Shown here one piece after another: positions 8,501-15,478 of a DNA stretch of 64,000 bases. The notes under the pieces were generated by a model. The model saw only the letters and a list, made by a program, of their open reading frames with translations. It did no database searches and was not told where the DNA came from. A program made the position numbers and the translations under genes. Every line of letters begins with the position of its first letter. The stretch's first letter is position 1. Origin of the DNA: Labrenzia sp. 011 (GTDB taxonomy: Bacteria > Pseudomonadota > Alphaproteobacteria > Rhizobiales > Stappiaceae); NCBI RefSeq assembly GCF_003075075.1, contig NZ_QCYM01000001.1, positions 372,001 to 436,000 on the forward strand, written 5' to 3'.

Positions 8501-10155
8501 TCCGCCTGGTAGGCTTCCTGGCCCATTCCGGCCCATTGCGATCCGTTCCCGGAAAAGACGAAGCCGACCTTTGCGTTCGCCTTGATGACACTCCCCGAGA
8601 CGAGATCGGACTGTTCTTCGCCGTTTTCGGCGAACGCGCGCAAGGCGTCGAGTTTTTCCTGCCGGGACTTGCCGAGAACGACCAGGCGCTCGGAAAGCAG
8701 GTCGCGGCTATGGGCGCTCGTGGCAATCAGATTGCCGGCAGCCGCCGCATCGGCGGAGTCCAGCCGGTTCAGGTAACGTCCGGCAAGCTCCTGAAGGGCT
8801 TCCCTGGAGCGGGCGCTGAGAATGAGCGGCGCATCTTCCGGTGCGCCTGTGTCCTTGGCCGGAACGGGATCCGGATCGCCGATGACCGCATGGGCGTTGG
8901 TGCCGCCGAAACCGAAGGAATTGACGCCGGCAAGGCGGCGGTCCTTCGAGGTCTCGAGCGGAATGGCTTCGGCGGCGACCTTCAGATTGAGATCTTCGAA
9001 GGGGATATCCGGATTGGGCGTGTTGAAGTGAAGGGACTTCGGAAACAGATCTTCCTTGAGGGCCATGAGGGACTTCAGAAGCCCCACCAGCCCGGACACC
9101 GGCTCCAGATGGCCGACATTGGTTTTCACTGACCCGATGGGCAGAGCATCGGTTCGTTTTTGCCCGATGACCTTGCCGAGCGCATCGGCTTCGGCCGGAT
9201 CGCCGACGCGGGTTCCGGTGCCGTGCGCCTCGATAAAGGCCAGGCTGGTCGGATCGATTTCCAGTCCGTCGTAAATCTCGCGCAGCAGATCGGCCTGTGC
9301 GTAGGGCGAGGGCAGGGAGAGGCCAACGGTGCGTCCGTCGGCGTTGATGCCGGTGGCCAGCAATTTGCCATGGCTTTTGGCGCCTTCAGGCAAGCTAGCG
9401 CGCGCGGAGCGCAAGATGACGACAGCGCCGCCTTCGGAGCGAACATATCCGTCGCCATTGGCGTCGAATGCCTGACAAAGTCCGGTCGGTGACAGCATGG
9501 TCGCGCGGGAGAAACCCACAAAAGCGAAGGGGCTGAGCAGCAGGCTGACGCCGCAAACGATTGCAGTGTCGATCTGGCCGCTCTCAATCGCCGTTGCGGC
9601 TTCATGGAGCGCCACGATCGAAGAAGAACAGGCGGTGTCGACCGTGAAGCTCGGGCCTCTCAGGTCGTAGATATAGGAAATCCTGTTGGAGACGATCGAC
9701 AGGGTATTGCCCGTCATGAACTGCATGTCCGCCATGGCCGGGTCGACCAGAAAGCGGTGATGGTAGTCCAGGGAAGAAGCGCCGACATAGACACCGGTCG
9801 ACGTTCCGGCAAGGTCACTCGGCCGGATATTGGCGTGTTCCAGCGCTTCCCACACCAGCTGGAGCAGCAGGCGCTGCTGCGGGTCCATCTGTACGGCTTC
9901 ACGCGGTGAAATGCCGAAGAAGGCCGGATCGAAACCCCAGACACTGTCCAGCTGACCGGCTGCCCAAGTGTAGGTCTTTCCGGACGTGGACTGAAGAGGA
10001 TGTCCGAATCGCGCCAGCGGCCAACGGTCAGGAGAAACCGATGTAACAGCGCAATCGCCGTTTTTCAAAAGCGTCCAGAATTCATCAGAATCATTGGCTC
10101 CGGGAAGCCGACTGGAATAACCTAAAATATCGATGTTGGAGGTAAGCGACGCCAC
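2554..10155 (-). CDS. rkpA: Type I polyketide/fatty-acid synthase KS-AT-DH-MT-like-ER-KR-ACP, RkpA-like
   Basis: A single-module, highly reducing synthase of 2533 residues. KS: DTACSSS with Cys176, HGTGT His311, NVGHLE His349. AT: about 528-830, GHSVGE with Ser622 and YPFHS (723-727), whose Phe suggests malonyl-CoA. DH: about 895-1170, His927 and a second motif with Asp1090/His1094; the usual Gly in HxxxGxxxxP is Asp931. A methyltransferase-like region (about 1340-1550) keeps VGAGGG. A structural KR half precedes the ER (about 1785-2100, NADPH loop HGGAGGVG at 1929). KR: AGGFGGFG at 2131, Tyr2274. ACP: DSL with Ser2444, then an acidic tail of about 50 residues. There is no thioesterase. The start is GTG with only a weak upstream AGG, but the KS begins at once, so it is credible. 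Length and order match Sinorhizobium RkpA. Several rounds of full reduction would give a long alkyl chain handed to the adjacent oxoamine synthase. Confidence 0.9.
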   Translation of the reverse strand: MASLTSNIDILGYSSRLPGANDSDEFWTLLKNGDCAVTSVSPDRWPLARFGHPLQSTSGKTYTWAAGQLDSVWGFDPAFFGISPREAVQMDPQQRLLLQLVWEALEHANIRPSDLAGTSTGVYVGASSLDYHHRFLVDPAMADMQFMTGNTLSIVSNRISYIYDLRGPSFTVDTACSSSIVALHEAATAIESGQIDTAIVCGVSLLLSPFAFVGFSRATMLSPTGLCQAFDANGDGYVRSEGGAVVILRSARASLPEGAKSHGKLLATGINADGRTVGLSLPSPYAQADLLREIYDGLEIDPTSLAFIEAHGTGTRVGDPAEADALGKVIGQKRTDALPIGSVKTNVGHLEPVSGLVGLLKSLMALKEDLFPKSLHFNTPNPDIPFEDLNLKVAAEAIPLETSKDRRLAGVNSFGFGGTNAHAVIGDPDPVPAKDTGAPEDAPLILSARSREALQELAGRYLNRLDSADAAAAGNLIATSAHSRDLLSERLVVLGKSRQEKLDALRAFAENGEEQSDLVSGSVIKANAKVGFVFSGNGSQWAGMGQEAYQADAAFREAFDKVDRIFMGLSGWSLVTTLFAEDLETDLERSEIAQPLLFAIQVGIVESLRKRGITAAGTAGHSVGEVAASWCSGALDLEQAVRVIRARSSEQEVIRDLGSMGALLLPADQAVAALKESGLPRLELAADNSPRSVTISGDSDSLDAFAKFARKKKWAMRRLNLAYPFHSALVDPIKEPLLAALEGLAPGDANLPFYSTVTPDEENVSVSSEYWWKNVRQPVLFSAAIENMAADNFSVLVEIGPKPVLGTYINDVLRAKGKKAKFLETLKEPSKTAGPADGNPLERIAAAILAHGGETDLEKYVGPKPAQRSDLPSYPWQNSEFRPESTPEQVDFMFGQTWPLLGYRLRRDTAEWFNHIDSGSLPFLHDHKVEDSVVFPAAGYIEMSLRAALRWTNGDQVELRDFDIIRPLVIDGDEVWETQVRISSDDHVVEILSRPRLSDNDWSLNARGTFITPSTSSRTPWLKTGSGQVSVLDHDTLYKVTESFGLNYGPAFRRARQVVKHSKTTATVELMGQDERLEKLPFALCPTLVDAGFHGLFALLDGVDGVPKNTSFLPIRLGSLRLLAPETHPESVRIEVTKASPRSIEASFEFLDADGQTIARLNKARFKAVTLGQDTRPDDLVYRQIATILPDPNRVSPLQKSFDGLAELAKRLDLAGSEDQEPDDSRVLIEALGRSIAHVSLFGIFGEKPVQVAELVSSGDLHESAAPLAADMLSWLVESGHCEETEAGFQLNDPSEHPSAHDLLQALTDGGGEHIAEAALLARLWTGLPDILTSGLEDTAAKIYASSLFDAYRSSSPGKRELSAALLSSARSIFKSWSPDQAFRVLLVGAGGGLAAHLDKELDPTYMALTVTDATPAAVGRGERLWQGSSATTFVEPTETAFDLERYFDLALFDTSLAEFDTETLKRIVRSLAPGAVALAAEPLPHPLTDLIMGVGAAWWDEHATADAPLTKQLTDWTKTLETAGLGEVETVPLKSTLIEADLICARIPENAALPDTAEDEDAAETAPETKAFLLLTDAEGPAYRLAEGLKSCMERQGHTATLLVPGEVTEELGDGIWSGALEQAQPDEALVKLLAAHDYRLVHLRGAYADPDDALSSVDSRAYSLMTLLKALGAEKGEFTLLAPAGAQDIAGGKAPSPDQAGIWAFGRVVMNEFPDSNLKLIDVSPDLEPGIAAARVAEEILIANCEREIVLDSETRSGLRLLKGGVLSDAALPDGARPAMKLDILRQGSLDQLAWKAIERKTLSGRDIEIAVEASGLNFRDVMWALGLLPEEALEDGFAGPTLGMECCGHVVACGPDVTRFRPGDKVITFAPACFASHVTVDESGCAPMPSTVSAEEAATIPVTFLTAFYALVHLAHVSEGETVLIHGGAGGVGLAALQIAKWRGAKIIATAGSEDKRNTLKLLGADVVLDSRSLAFVDAVMEETGGEGVDVVLNSLFGEAMERSIEVLKPFGRFLELGKRDYYGNTRIGLRPFRQNLTYFGIDADQLLTRQPKLAVDLFVRLVELFEDGTLRPLPHRVFEASDVVDAFRLMQQAGHIGKIVIRPPDVPAAVPAVETISFDGDAVYVIAGGFGGFGAALLNRLADHGARNLAVLSRRGDASEEAQALIGQLTERGVTIKGYACDITDEKAVKSTLAEIRTLGKPIKGVFHTAMVLNDVLIANMDHEGLTRVLAPKIRGAELLDRLTADDPLDHFVLYSSATTLVGNPGQANYVAANGYLEGLARKRRAEGRPGLAVAWGAISDAGYLARNEDVNDLLSRKLGRHALTAREALDGLMSLMAQPEQSKDVRLAALGYARIDWQAARKDLALVGTPFVGLLGLGDEDDTGSDGMIDLAAMLQGMDPVTAAQTVAKLLAAEIGKILRIAPEEIDPHKPLSDIGMDSLMALELRMSAESQLGIDIPLMSLANGATLIDLSSRVANRVLGEENASGMSDESQQLASLHMDDARSETEDLSDVAAEVESKSRQLGSFL

Positions 10156-10220
10156 AGAACAACCTGTTTTTATTGGTTAAGATCGATCAAGCTTTTGAGT
10201 TTTAACAGAATAATGGTCAG

Positions 10221-10251
10221 AGAATACTCATTTCTCAACGCTCCCTCAACG
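10221..10251 (-). promoter_or_regulatory. Candidate promoter and tandem regulator site for the PKS-oxoamine synthase operon
   Basis: On the minus strand TTGAGG (plus 10244-10249) and TATTCT (plus 10221-10226) are 17 bases apart, each four of six to sigma70 consensus. Overlapping the -35 are two exact copies of CTCAACG on the plus strand (10234-10240 and 10245-10251). The 7-base units are separated by four bases, an 11-base period. That spacing is typical of OmpR/PhoB-family response-regulator sites. The hexamers are modest and the binding protein is unknown. Confidence 0.4.
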
Positions 10252-10492
10252 TCAGAACCACTTGTGTCCGGTCGATTCTGCAAAACGCCGACCGCAAGCT
10301 TACCCCATGCCCCGGCCCGATTCCACAGGCTGGAGTTATTCCAATCCGGGAACCATTAGCCTAAGCACCATTTTTGTGGAAGGCATTTAGCGCAAAAAGA
10401 GCATGCTTTCCGTTCAGCATACCTAATTTATATGGCAATCGAGGTAAAAATGAGGGGCGCCTCCTGCCTGACGGCCTCCCCGGCGCGCACCT

Positions 10493-10537
10493 AAAAAAAT
10501 GCGGATCCCGGCTCCGTTCGGCCGGACAGGAACCGCA
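10493..10537 (-). terminator. Intrinsic terminator downstream of the MttB-family gene
   Basis: Read leftward, an imperfect GC-rich stem with outer pairs TGCGG/CCGCA (plus 10500-10537) is followed directly by seven T residues (plus 10493-10499 are A). It lies about 210 bases past the mttB-like stop and would stop leftward transcripts before they enter the synthase promoter. Confidence 0.6.
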
Positions 10538-10598
10538 GCGCGCAGCCTCTATTGCCGAAAAATAGCGCGATGTGCAATCCGGCAGCCCCTCTGACCAA

Positions 10599-10635
10599 AG
10601 CGCCTCCCGTGTTCATATCGAACACGGGAGGCGCT
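10599..10635. repeat. Perfect 15-base inverted repeat (strong hairpin)
   Basis: The arms at 10599-10613 and 10621-10635 are exact complements. One further C-G pair closes a five-base loop, giving 16 pairs. Neither side carries a good T-run, so it is not a textbook terminator. It lies about 110 bases past the mttB-like stop, where a 3' stabilising or terminating hairpin of the leftward mRNA is the simplest reading. Confidence 0.6.
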
Positions 10636-10745
10636 GGATACGGTTTCTGTCGGGGCTTTGACCCATGTCATCGCAAAATGTCCGCGTCTTAACGGTGTTT
10701 CACGATTTCCGGGTTGGACAGGGGCCATATGTATGAATTGGCACC

Positions 10746-12284
10746 CTAGACATTGCTGTCCGGGAACGAGGCTTTGCGTTCGGTCATGAACGCCTGCAGC
10801 GCTTCGTCAATGCCGGGATCCAGCTCGGGGCCGGTATAGGCCGCGAGTTGCTCCTTCCAGCGGGCATTCGCACGCCGGGAGGCATCGAGTTCGCCGTCGG
10901 CAAGCCACTGTTCGTAGGAATTGTTGTCGGCGATGGCGGAGCGGTAGAAGGCACTTTCGAAGTTGCGCTGGGTATGCGCCGCGCCCAGGAAGTGACCTCC
11001 CGGCCCGACTTCCTGCAGCGCGTCCATGGCGAGGCTTTCGTCGGACAGGTCGATGCCTTTTGCCAGAACGTGCATCATGCCGAGCTGGTCCGTGTCCATG
11101 ACGAATTTCTCGTAGGACGAACACAGGCCGCCCTCCAGCCAGCCTGCCGCATGGAGGGCGAAATTCACACCCGACTGTACGGTCGCGAGAATGGTCTGGG
11201 CGGAATCCTGTGCCGACTGAGCATCGGGCAGTTTTGAAGCGGTGAAGGAACCGCCGGACCGGAACGGCAGGTTCAGGCGCCGTGCGAGCTTGGCGGCACC
11301 GTTGAGGAGCAGCGAGCCTTCCGGGCTGCCGAAAGTCGGCGCGCCGGACTGCATGGAGATGGAACTGACGAACGCGCCGAAAACAACCGGAGCCCCCGGC
11401 CGGACGAGCTGCGTGAGTGCACAGCCTGCCATCGCCTCCGCAAGGACCTGCGAAAGCGTGCCCGACACGGTCACCGGGCTCATGGCGCCGGCCAGGATGA
11501 ACGGCGAGACGATGCAGGCCTGGTTGTGGCGGGAATAGACCTTCAGCGCGCCGAGCATGGTCGCGTCGAACACCAGCGGGGAATTGGCGTTGATCAGCTG
11601 TATCATCACGCAGTTCTGGTCGACGAAGTCCTCGCCGAAGGTGATCTCGGCCATCCGGACGGAATCTTCCGCCCGCTCAGGCGCGGTCACGGATCCCATG
11701 AACGGCTTGTCCGAATATTTGATATGGGAGTAGACCATGTCGAAATGGCGCTTGTTCACCGGCAGATCCACCGGTTCGCACACGGTCCCGCCGGAATGGT
11801 GGAGCCATGGTGACATATATGCGAGCTTCACGAAGTTCCGGAAGTCCTCGATGGTGCCGTACCGGCGCCCCTGGTCCAGATCGGTAACGAAGGGCGGACC
11901 GTAAACCGGAGCGAAGACCAGATTGTTGCCACCGATCTCGACGTTCCGGGCCGGGTTGCGCGCATGCTGGGTGAACTGTCTCGGTGCCGTCTTGAGAATC
12001 TCGCGCAGCATCCCCTTGGGGAATCGGACGCGTTCGCCGTCAACTTCGGCTCCGGCAATCTTCCAGAGGTTGAGGACCTCCGGGTCCTCGCGGAATTCCA
12101 GACCGATTTCCGCGAGAATGCGGTCGGCATTGGCTTCGATCAGTTCCGCGCCTTCATCGCTGAGCACGTCGTAGACCGGAATGTTTCTGGAAATATAGGG
12201 AACGGCCTGGCCGCCCGGGCCGGCTTGCCGCCGTTCGCGGCGGGCGTTTCTTCCACGGCGGCCTGAGGTGGCGACGTCTGACAT
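10746..12284 (-). CDS. MttB-family (trimethylamine methyltransferase-like) corrinoid methyltransferase
   Basis: A 512-residue protein of the COG5598 trimethylamine:corrinoid methyltransferase family, the non-pyrrolysine type common in alphaproteobacteria. The family moves a methyl group from a quaternary or tertiary amine to a corrinoid protein; the exact substrate here is unknown (glycine betaine and proline betaine are known for relatives). A basic, Arg-rich N-terminus precedes the barrel. There is no internal in-frame stop, so the pyrrolysine of archaeal MttB is absent. The natural stop is TAG, but the length is already complete. No corrinoid protein or reactivase gene lies in the window. 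The gene is divergent from the dimethylglycine dehydrogenase-like gene, with 463 bases between them, so joint control by methylated amines is likely. The family call is firm, the substrate open. Confidence 0.8.
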   Translation of the reverse strand: MSDVATSGRRGRNARRERRQAGPGGQAVPYISRNIPVYDVLSDEGAELIEANADRILAEIGLEFREDPEVLNLWKIAGAEVDGERVRFPKGMLREILKTAPRQFTQHARNPARNVEIGGNNLVFAPVYGPPFVTDLDQGRRYGTIEDFRNFVKLAYMSPWLHHSGGTVCEPVDLPVNKRHFDMVYSHIKYSDKPFMGSVTAPERAEDSVRMAEITFGEDFVDQNCVMIQLINANSPLVFDATMLGALKVYSRHNQACIVSPFILAGAMSPVTVSGTLSQVLAEAMAGCALTQLVRPGAPVVFGAFVSSISMQSGAPTFGSPEGSLLLNGAAKLARRLNLPFRSGGSFTASKLPDAQSAQDSAQTILATVQSGVNFALHAAGWLEGGLCSSYEKFVMDTDQLGMMHVLAKGIDLSDESLAMDALQEVGPGGHFLGAAHTQRNFESAFYRSAIADNNSYEQWLADGELDASRRANARWKEQLAAYTGPELDPGIDEALQAFMTERKASFPDSNV

Positions 12285-12747
12285 TCTGGGGCTCCCAAGA
12301 TGGAATTTCGTGTATCGCAGTCTTCACCAGCTTATGCGGTGATCCGGGTTCAGATGCGTCTTAACCTACCCTAATTCCGTCATGGGCGTCCCGAAGCAAA
12401 TCCCTGTTATCGCCGCGCGCTGTCATGGCCGTGGTACGCCTGCCTCCGTGAAACCCTCTTCGCGCCCTGGCGCCAATGACAAGCGGTGTGCGCCGTTCCC
12501 TGATCGGCAGGCGGGGGATTTCACCGGCAGCGGTAATTTGGTCCGGCGTGTCGTGGTGATAATGCACCATGACGCAATTGAGCTATTTTGCCGGGTGCGC
12601 TGCCGCGATACTGCCCTTCGAAACAGGGATGCCGATGCCACCCCACGGGGAGGTGGTGGTCGGACCGGGAGACCCGTCGCGGATGTTCAGGAGCGGCGGG
12701 GGCGTGAGGTCGGCGCTTGGCGCCAGGCCATTGAAAAGGAATGAAAA
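12285..12747. other. Divergent intergenic region between mttB-like and DMGDH-like genes
   Basis: This 463-base region must carry the promoters of both divergent genes. It contains the 24-base dyad at 12550-12573. I found no convincing sigma70 pair, no riboswitch fold that I recognise (a glycine riboswitch was looked for) and no credible small protein. Confidence 0.5.
12550..12573. promoter_or_regulatory. Candidate operator: 9-base imperfect dyad
   Basis: The arms GTCGTGGTG (12550-12558) and CACCATGAC (12565-12573) match at eight of nine positions around a six-base centre. The size and symmetry suit a dimeric regulator controlling the divergent methylamine genes. The binding protein is not encoded in the window. 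Confidence 0.4.
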
Positions 12748-15309
12748 ATGTCAGCATTTCCTGACAAGGCAAAAGTCGTCATCGTCGGCCTGGGCGGCAT
12801 TGTCGGTGCTTCGGTGGCCCATCATCTCATCGAACGCGGCTGGGACGATATCGTCGGCATCGACAAGTCCGGCATTCCCACCGACATCGGTTCGACGGCG
12901 CATGCCTCCGACTTCTGCTACACGACCAGTCACGACTATCTCTCCGTCTGGACCACTCAGTATTCCATCGATTTCTTCGACAGGATGGGCCACTACGCCC
13001 GTGTCGGCGGCCTGGAAGTCGCGCGAACCGGCGACGATGCATGGATGGAGGAAATCAAGCGCAAGGTGACCTCCGGCAAGGCCTTCGGCACACGCGTCCA
13101 TCTGGTCACTCCCGCCGAGATCAAGGAAAAGTTTCCGCTGATCGAGGAAGACATGGTCCAGGGCGGCATGTTCGACCCGGATGCCGGGCTCGTGATTCCG
13201 CGTTCCCAGACAGTCGCCGGCAAGCTGGTCGACGCGGGCGAGAAAAGCGGAAAGCTGAAGGTTTTCGCAAATACGCCAGCCAAATCGCTTCTCGTCGAAG
13301 ACGGTCGCATCAAGGGGGTCGTCACCCATCGCGGCACGATCATGGCCGATCATGTCATCGTATGCGCCGGTCTCTGGGGGCGTCTGATTGCTGACATGGT
13401 CGGCGAGGACCTGCCCGTGATGCCGGTCGATCATCCGCTGACCTTCTTCGGCCCCTATAATGAATTCGAAGGCACCGGCAAGGAAATCGGCTTCCCCCTG
13501 CTGCGCGATCAGGGCAATTCCGCCTATATGCGCGACACCGGCGATCCGAAGACGACCGAAGGCGGCCAGATCGAGTGGGGCTATTACGAAACCACCGAGC
13601 CGCGCATGTGCCATCCGCGCGACCTTCAGGAAAAGGAACAGGCCCGTCTTTCTCCATCGCAGCGCGATCTGGAGATGGAGCAGGTTCTCGAGCCGCTCGA
13701 ACGGGCCATGGAACTGACGCCGATCCTCGGTGAAATCGGCTATAATGAAGGCCATTCCTTCAATGGCCTGTTGCAGGTGTCCGCCGGCGGCGGCCCTTCC
13801 TGCGGCGAAAGCCAGAAGGTGCGCGGGCTGTGGTACTGCGTCGCCATCTGGGTCAAGGACGGCCCGGGCTACGGCAAGCTGATCGCCGACTGGATCACCG
13901 ATGGCCGCACAGAAATCGACCACGCTTCCATCGACTATTCCCGCTTCTACCCGCACCAGCTCACCGAAGACTTCATCGCTGGCCGCTGCTATGAGGCCGC
14001 ACAGAAGATCTATTTCCCGGCAATCCACCCGCGTGAGCCCTATGCCTCGGGCCGGAACGTCAAGCGCTCTCCCTTCCATGAGCGCGAAGTCGAGCTGGGC
14101 GGCTATTTCATGGAGCTGGGCGGCTGGGAGCGCGCCCACGGGTATCGCGCCAACGAGCATCTGCTCGAGAAATACGGCGACCGGGTGCCGGTGCGGGAAA
14201 ACGAATGGGACAGTCGCCATTTCTGGCGCGTGTCCAACGCCGAACACCTGGCGCTGAGCGAGGATTGCGGCCTCATCAACCTGTCTCATTTCTACATGTT
14301 CGACGTCGAGGGGCCGGATCATGTCGAACTGCTCGAATGGCTGTGCGCGGCCAGGATCGGCGGTGATGCCAGTGTCGGCAAGGGCATCTATACCCATTTC
14401 CTCGATGACGAGGGTAATGTCCGTGCCGACCTGACCGTCTTCCGCATGGCCGACCGCTGCCGCATCGTCGACGGCGCCGACGCCGGGCCGCGCGATTATC
14501 GCTATGTGCAGCGCGTCGCGCAGGACAGGGGATTCGACGTCACCGTGACCGATGTCAGCGAAGAATTCACGACCATCGGCATCTGGGGACCGAACGCGCG
14601 TGAAAACCTCAAGAAGGTGGTCGCGGATCCGTCGGCGCTGGATCCGGAGAACTTCCCCTTTGCGGCCATCCGGCAGATCGAGATTGCCGGCAAGCCGGTC
14701 AGCGCCCTGCGGCTTTCCTATGTCGGAGAGCAGGGGTGGGAACTGCACATGAAATACGAGGACGGTCTTGCGGTCTGGGATGCCCTGCGCGCGATCGGCG
14801 TCATGGCCGTTGGTGTGGAGACCTATGCCAACTCACGCCGCCTGGAAAAGAGCCTGCGTCTGCAGAACGCCGATCTGTTGACACAATACAATCTCTATGA
14901 GGCGGATCTGGCCCGTCCGAAGGTCAAGGAAGCCGACTTCCGCGGCAAGGCCAAACATCTGGAATACAGGGCGCGCGCGCATCAGCCGGCCATGCTGTGT
15001 ACCCTTGTGATGACGGAAAACACGGATTCGACCGGCGTCGCACGCTATCCGGTCGGTGCCATGCCGGTGATCGACCCGGAGACCGGCAAGACACTGGTCG
15101 ACAGCCTCGGGCGCATTTCCTACACGACCTCGGTTGCCTACGGCCCGACGATCGGAAAAAACATCGCGCTTGCCTATCTGCCCCAGGACTATTGTCAGGT
15201 CGGCCGGAAGCTGACTGTGGAATATTTCTGCGAAACCTATCCGGTTGAAGTGGTCGCCGTCGGCTACAGGCCGCTCTACGATCCGGAGAACCTGAAGCCG
15301 AGAAGCTGA
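12748..15309 (+). CDS. FAD-dependent dimethylglycine/sarcosine dehydrogenase-like protein with GcvT domain
   Basis: An 853-residue cytosolic flavoprotein. The N-terminal FAD/DAO domain (about 8-390) starts with a Rossmann loop in the form VGLGGIVG. The motif GSTAHAS aligns with GSTWHA of dimethylglycine and sarcosine dehydrogenases, whose histidine carries the FAD covalently. The C-terminal half (about 430-840) is an aminomethyltransferase GcvT/GcvT_C unit, which binds tetrahydrofolate and captures the oxidised methyl group as methylene-THF. The domain order and length match the DMGDH/SarDH family. AAAAGGAATGAAAA precedes the ATG, giving a clear ribosome site. It lies divergent from the mttB-like gene and 170 bases before a homocysteine methyltransferase, which supports N-methyl catabolism. 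Dimethylglycine, sarcosine or another N-methyl amine could be the true substrate. Confidence 0.85.
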   Translation: MSAFPDKAKVVIVGLGGIVGASVAHHLIERGWDDIVGIDKSGIPTDIGSTAHASDFCYTTSHDYLSVWTTQYSIDFFDRMGHYARVGGLEVARTGDDAWMEEIKRKVTSGKAFGTRVHLVTPAEIKEKFPLIEEDMVQGGMFDPDAGLVIPRSQTVAGKLVDAGEKSGKLKVFANTPAKSLLVEDGRIKGVVTHRGTIMADHVIVCAGLWGRLIADMVGEDLPVMPVDHPLTFFGPYNEFEGTGKEIGFPLLRDQGNSAYMRDTGDPKTTEGGQIEWGYYETTEPRMCHPRDLQEKEQARLSPSQRDLEMEQVLEPLERAMELTPILGEIGYNEGHSFNGLLQVSAGGGPSCGESQKVRGLWYCVAIWVKDGPGYGKLIADWITDGRTEIDHASIDYSRFYPHQLTEDFIAGRCYEAAQKIYFPAIHPREPYASGRNVKRSPFHEREVELGGYFMELGGWERAHGYRANEHLLEKYGDRVPVRENEWDSRHFWRVSNAEHLALSEDCGLINLSHFYMFDVEGPDHVELLEWLCAARIGGDASVGKGIYTHFLDDEGNVRADLTVFRMADRCRIVDGADAGPRDYRYVQRVAQDRGFDVTVTDVSEEFTTIGIWGPNARENLKKVVADPSALDPENFPFAAIRQIEIAGKPVSALRLSYVGEQGWELHMKYEDGLAVWDALRAIGVMAVGVETYANSRRLEKSLRLQNADLLTQYNLYEADLARPKVKEADFRGKAKHLEYRARAHQPAMLCTLVMTENTDSTGVARYPVGAMPVIDPETGKTLVDSLGRISYTTSVAYGPTIGKNIALAYLPQDYCQVGRKLTVEYFCETYPVEVVAVGYRPLYDPENLKPRS

Positions 15310-15478
15310 CCGCGGCCCAGGGGAAAGCTTCGACTGCCGGCCGGAAGCCGCGTGCTGGCGATGGGGACGGGGACAGACGAAGACGTGTCCGGCCCCTTCG
15401 GACAGAATGGCAGGGCCCCGTGTGGACATCCGTACGGGGTCTGCCTATGCAGGGAAAAATGCCCGAGGCGGGCGACCA

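Larger units (their letters stand above)
10156..10745. other. 590-base intergenic region between rkpA-like and mttB-like genes
   Basis: No protein gene is supported here. The stretch holds a candidate leftward promoter with direct repeats (10221-10251), an intrinsic terminator for the methyltransferase gene (10493-10537) and a very strong perfect hairpin (10599-10635). The part nearest the synthase is AT-richer than the coding DNA, as expected of a promoter zone. Confidence 0.6.

Noticed and set aside
10374-10565. 63-codon open frame between synthase and mttB-like genes
   Set aside because: It spans the mttB terminator, has no ribosome site or recognisable content.
10686-10748. Possible pyrrolysine read-through of the TAG ending the mttB-like gene
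   Set aside because: The protein is already full length at 512 residues; read-through would add only 18 codons before TAA. Archaeal MttB has its TAG internally.
12285-12747. Glycine riboswitch upstream of the dimethylglycine dehydrogenase-like gene
   Set aside because: I found no tandem conserved cores of the glycine aptamer; only a dyad was seen.
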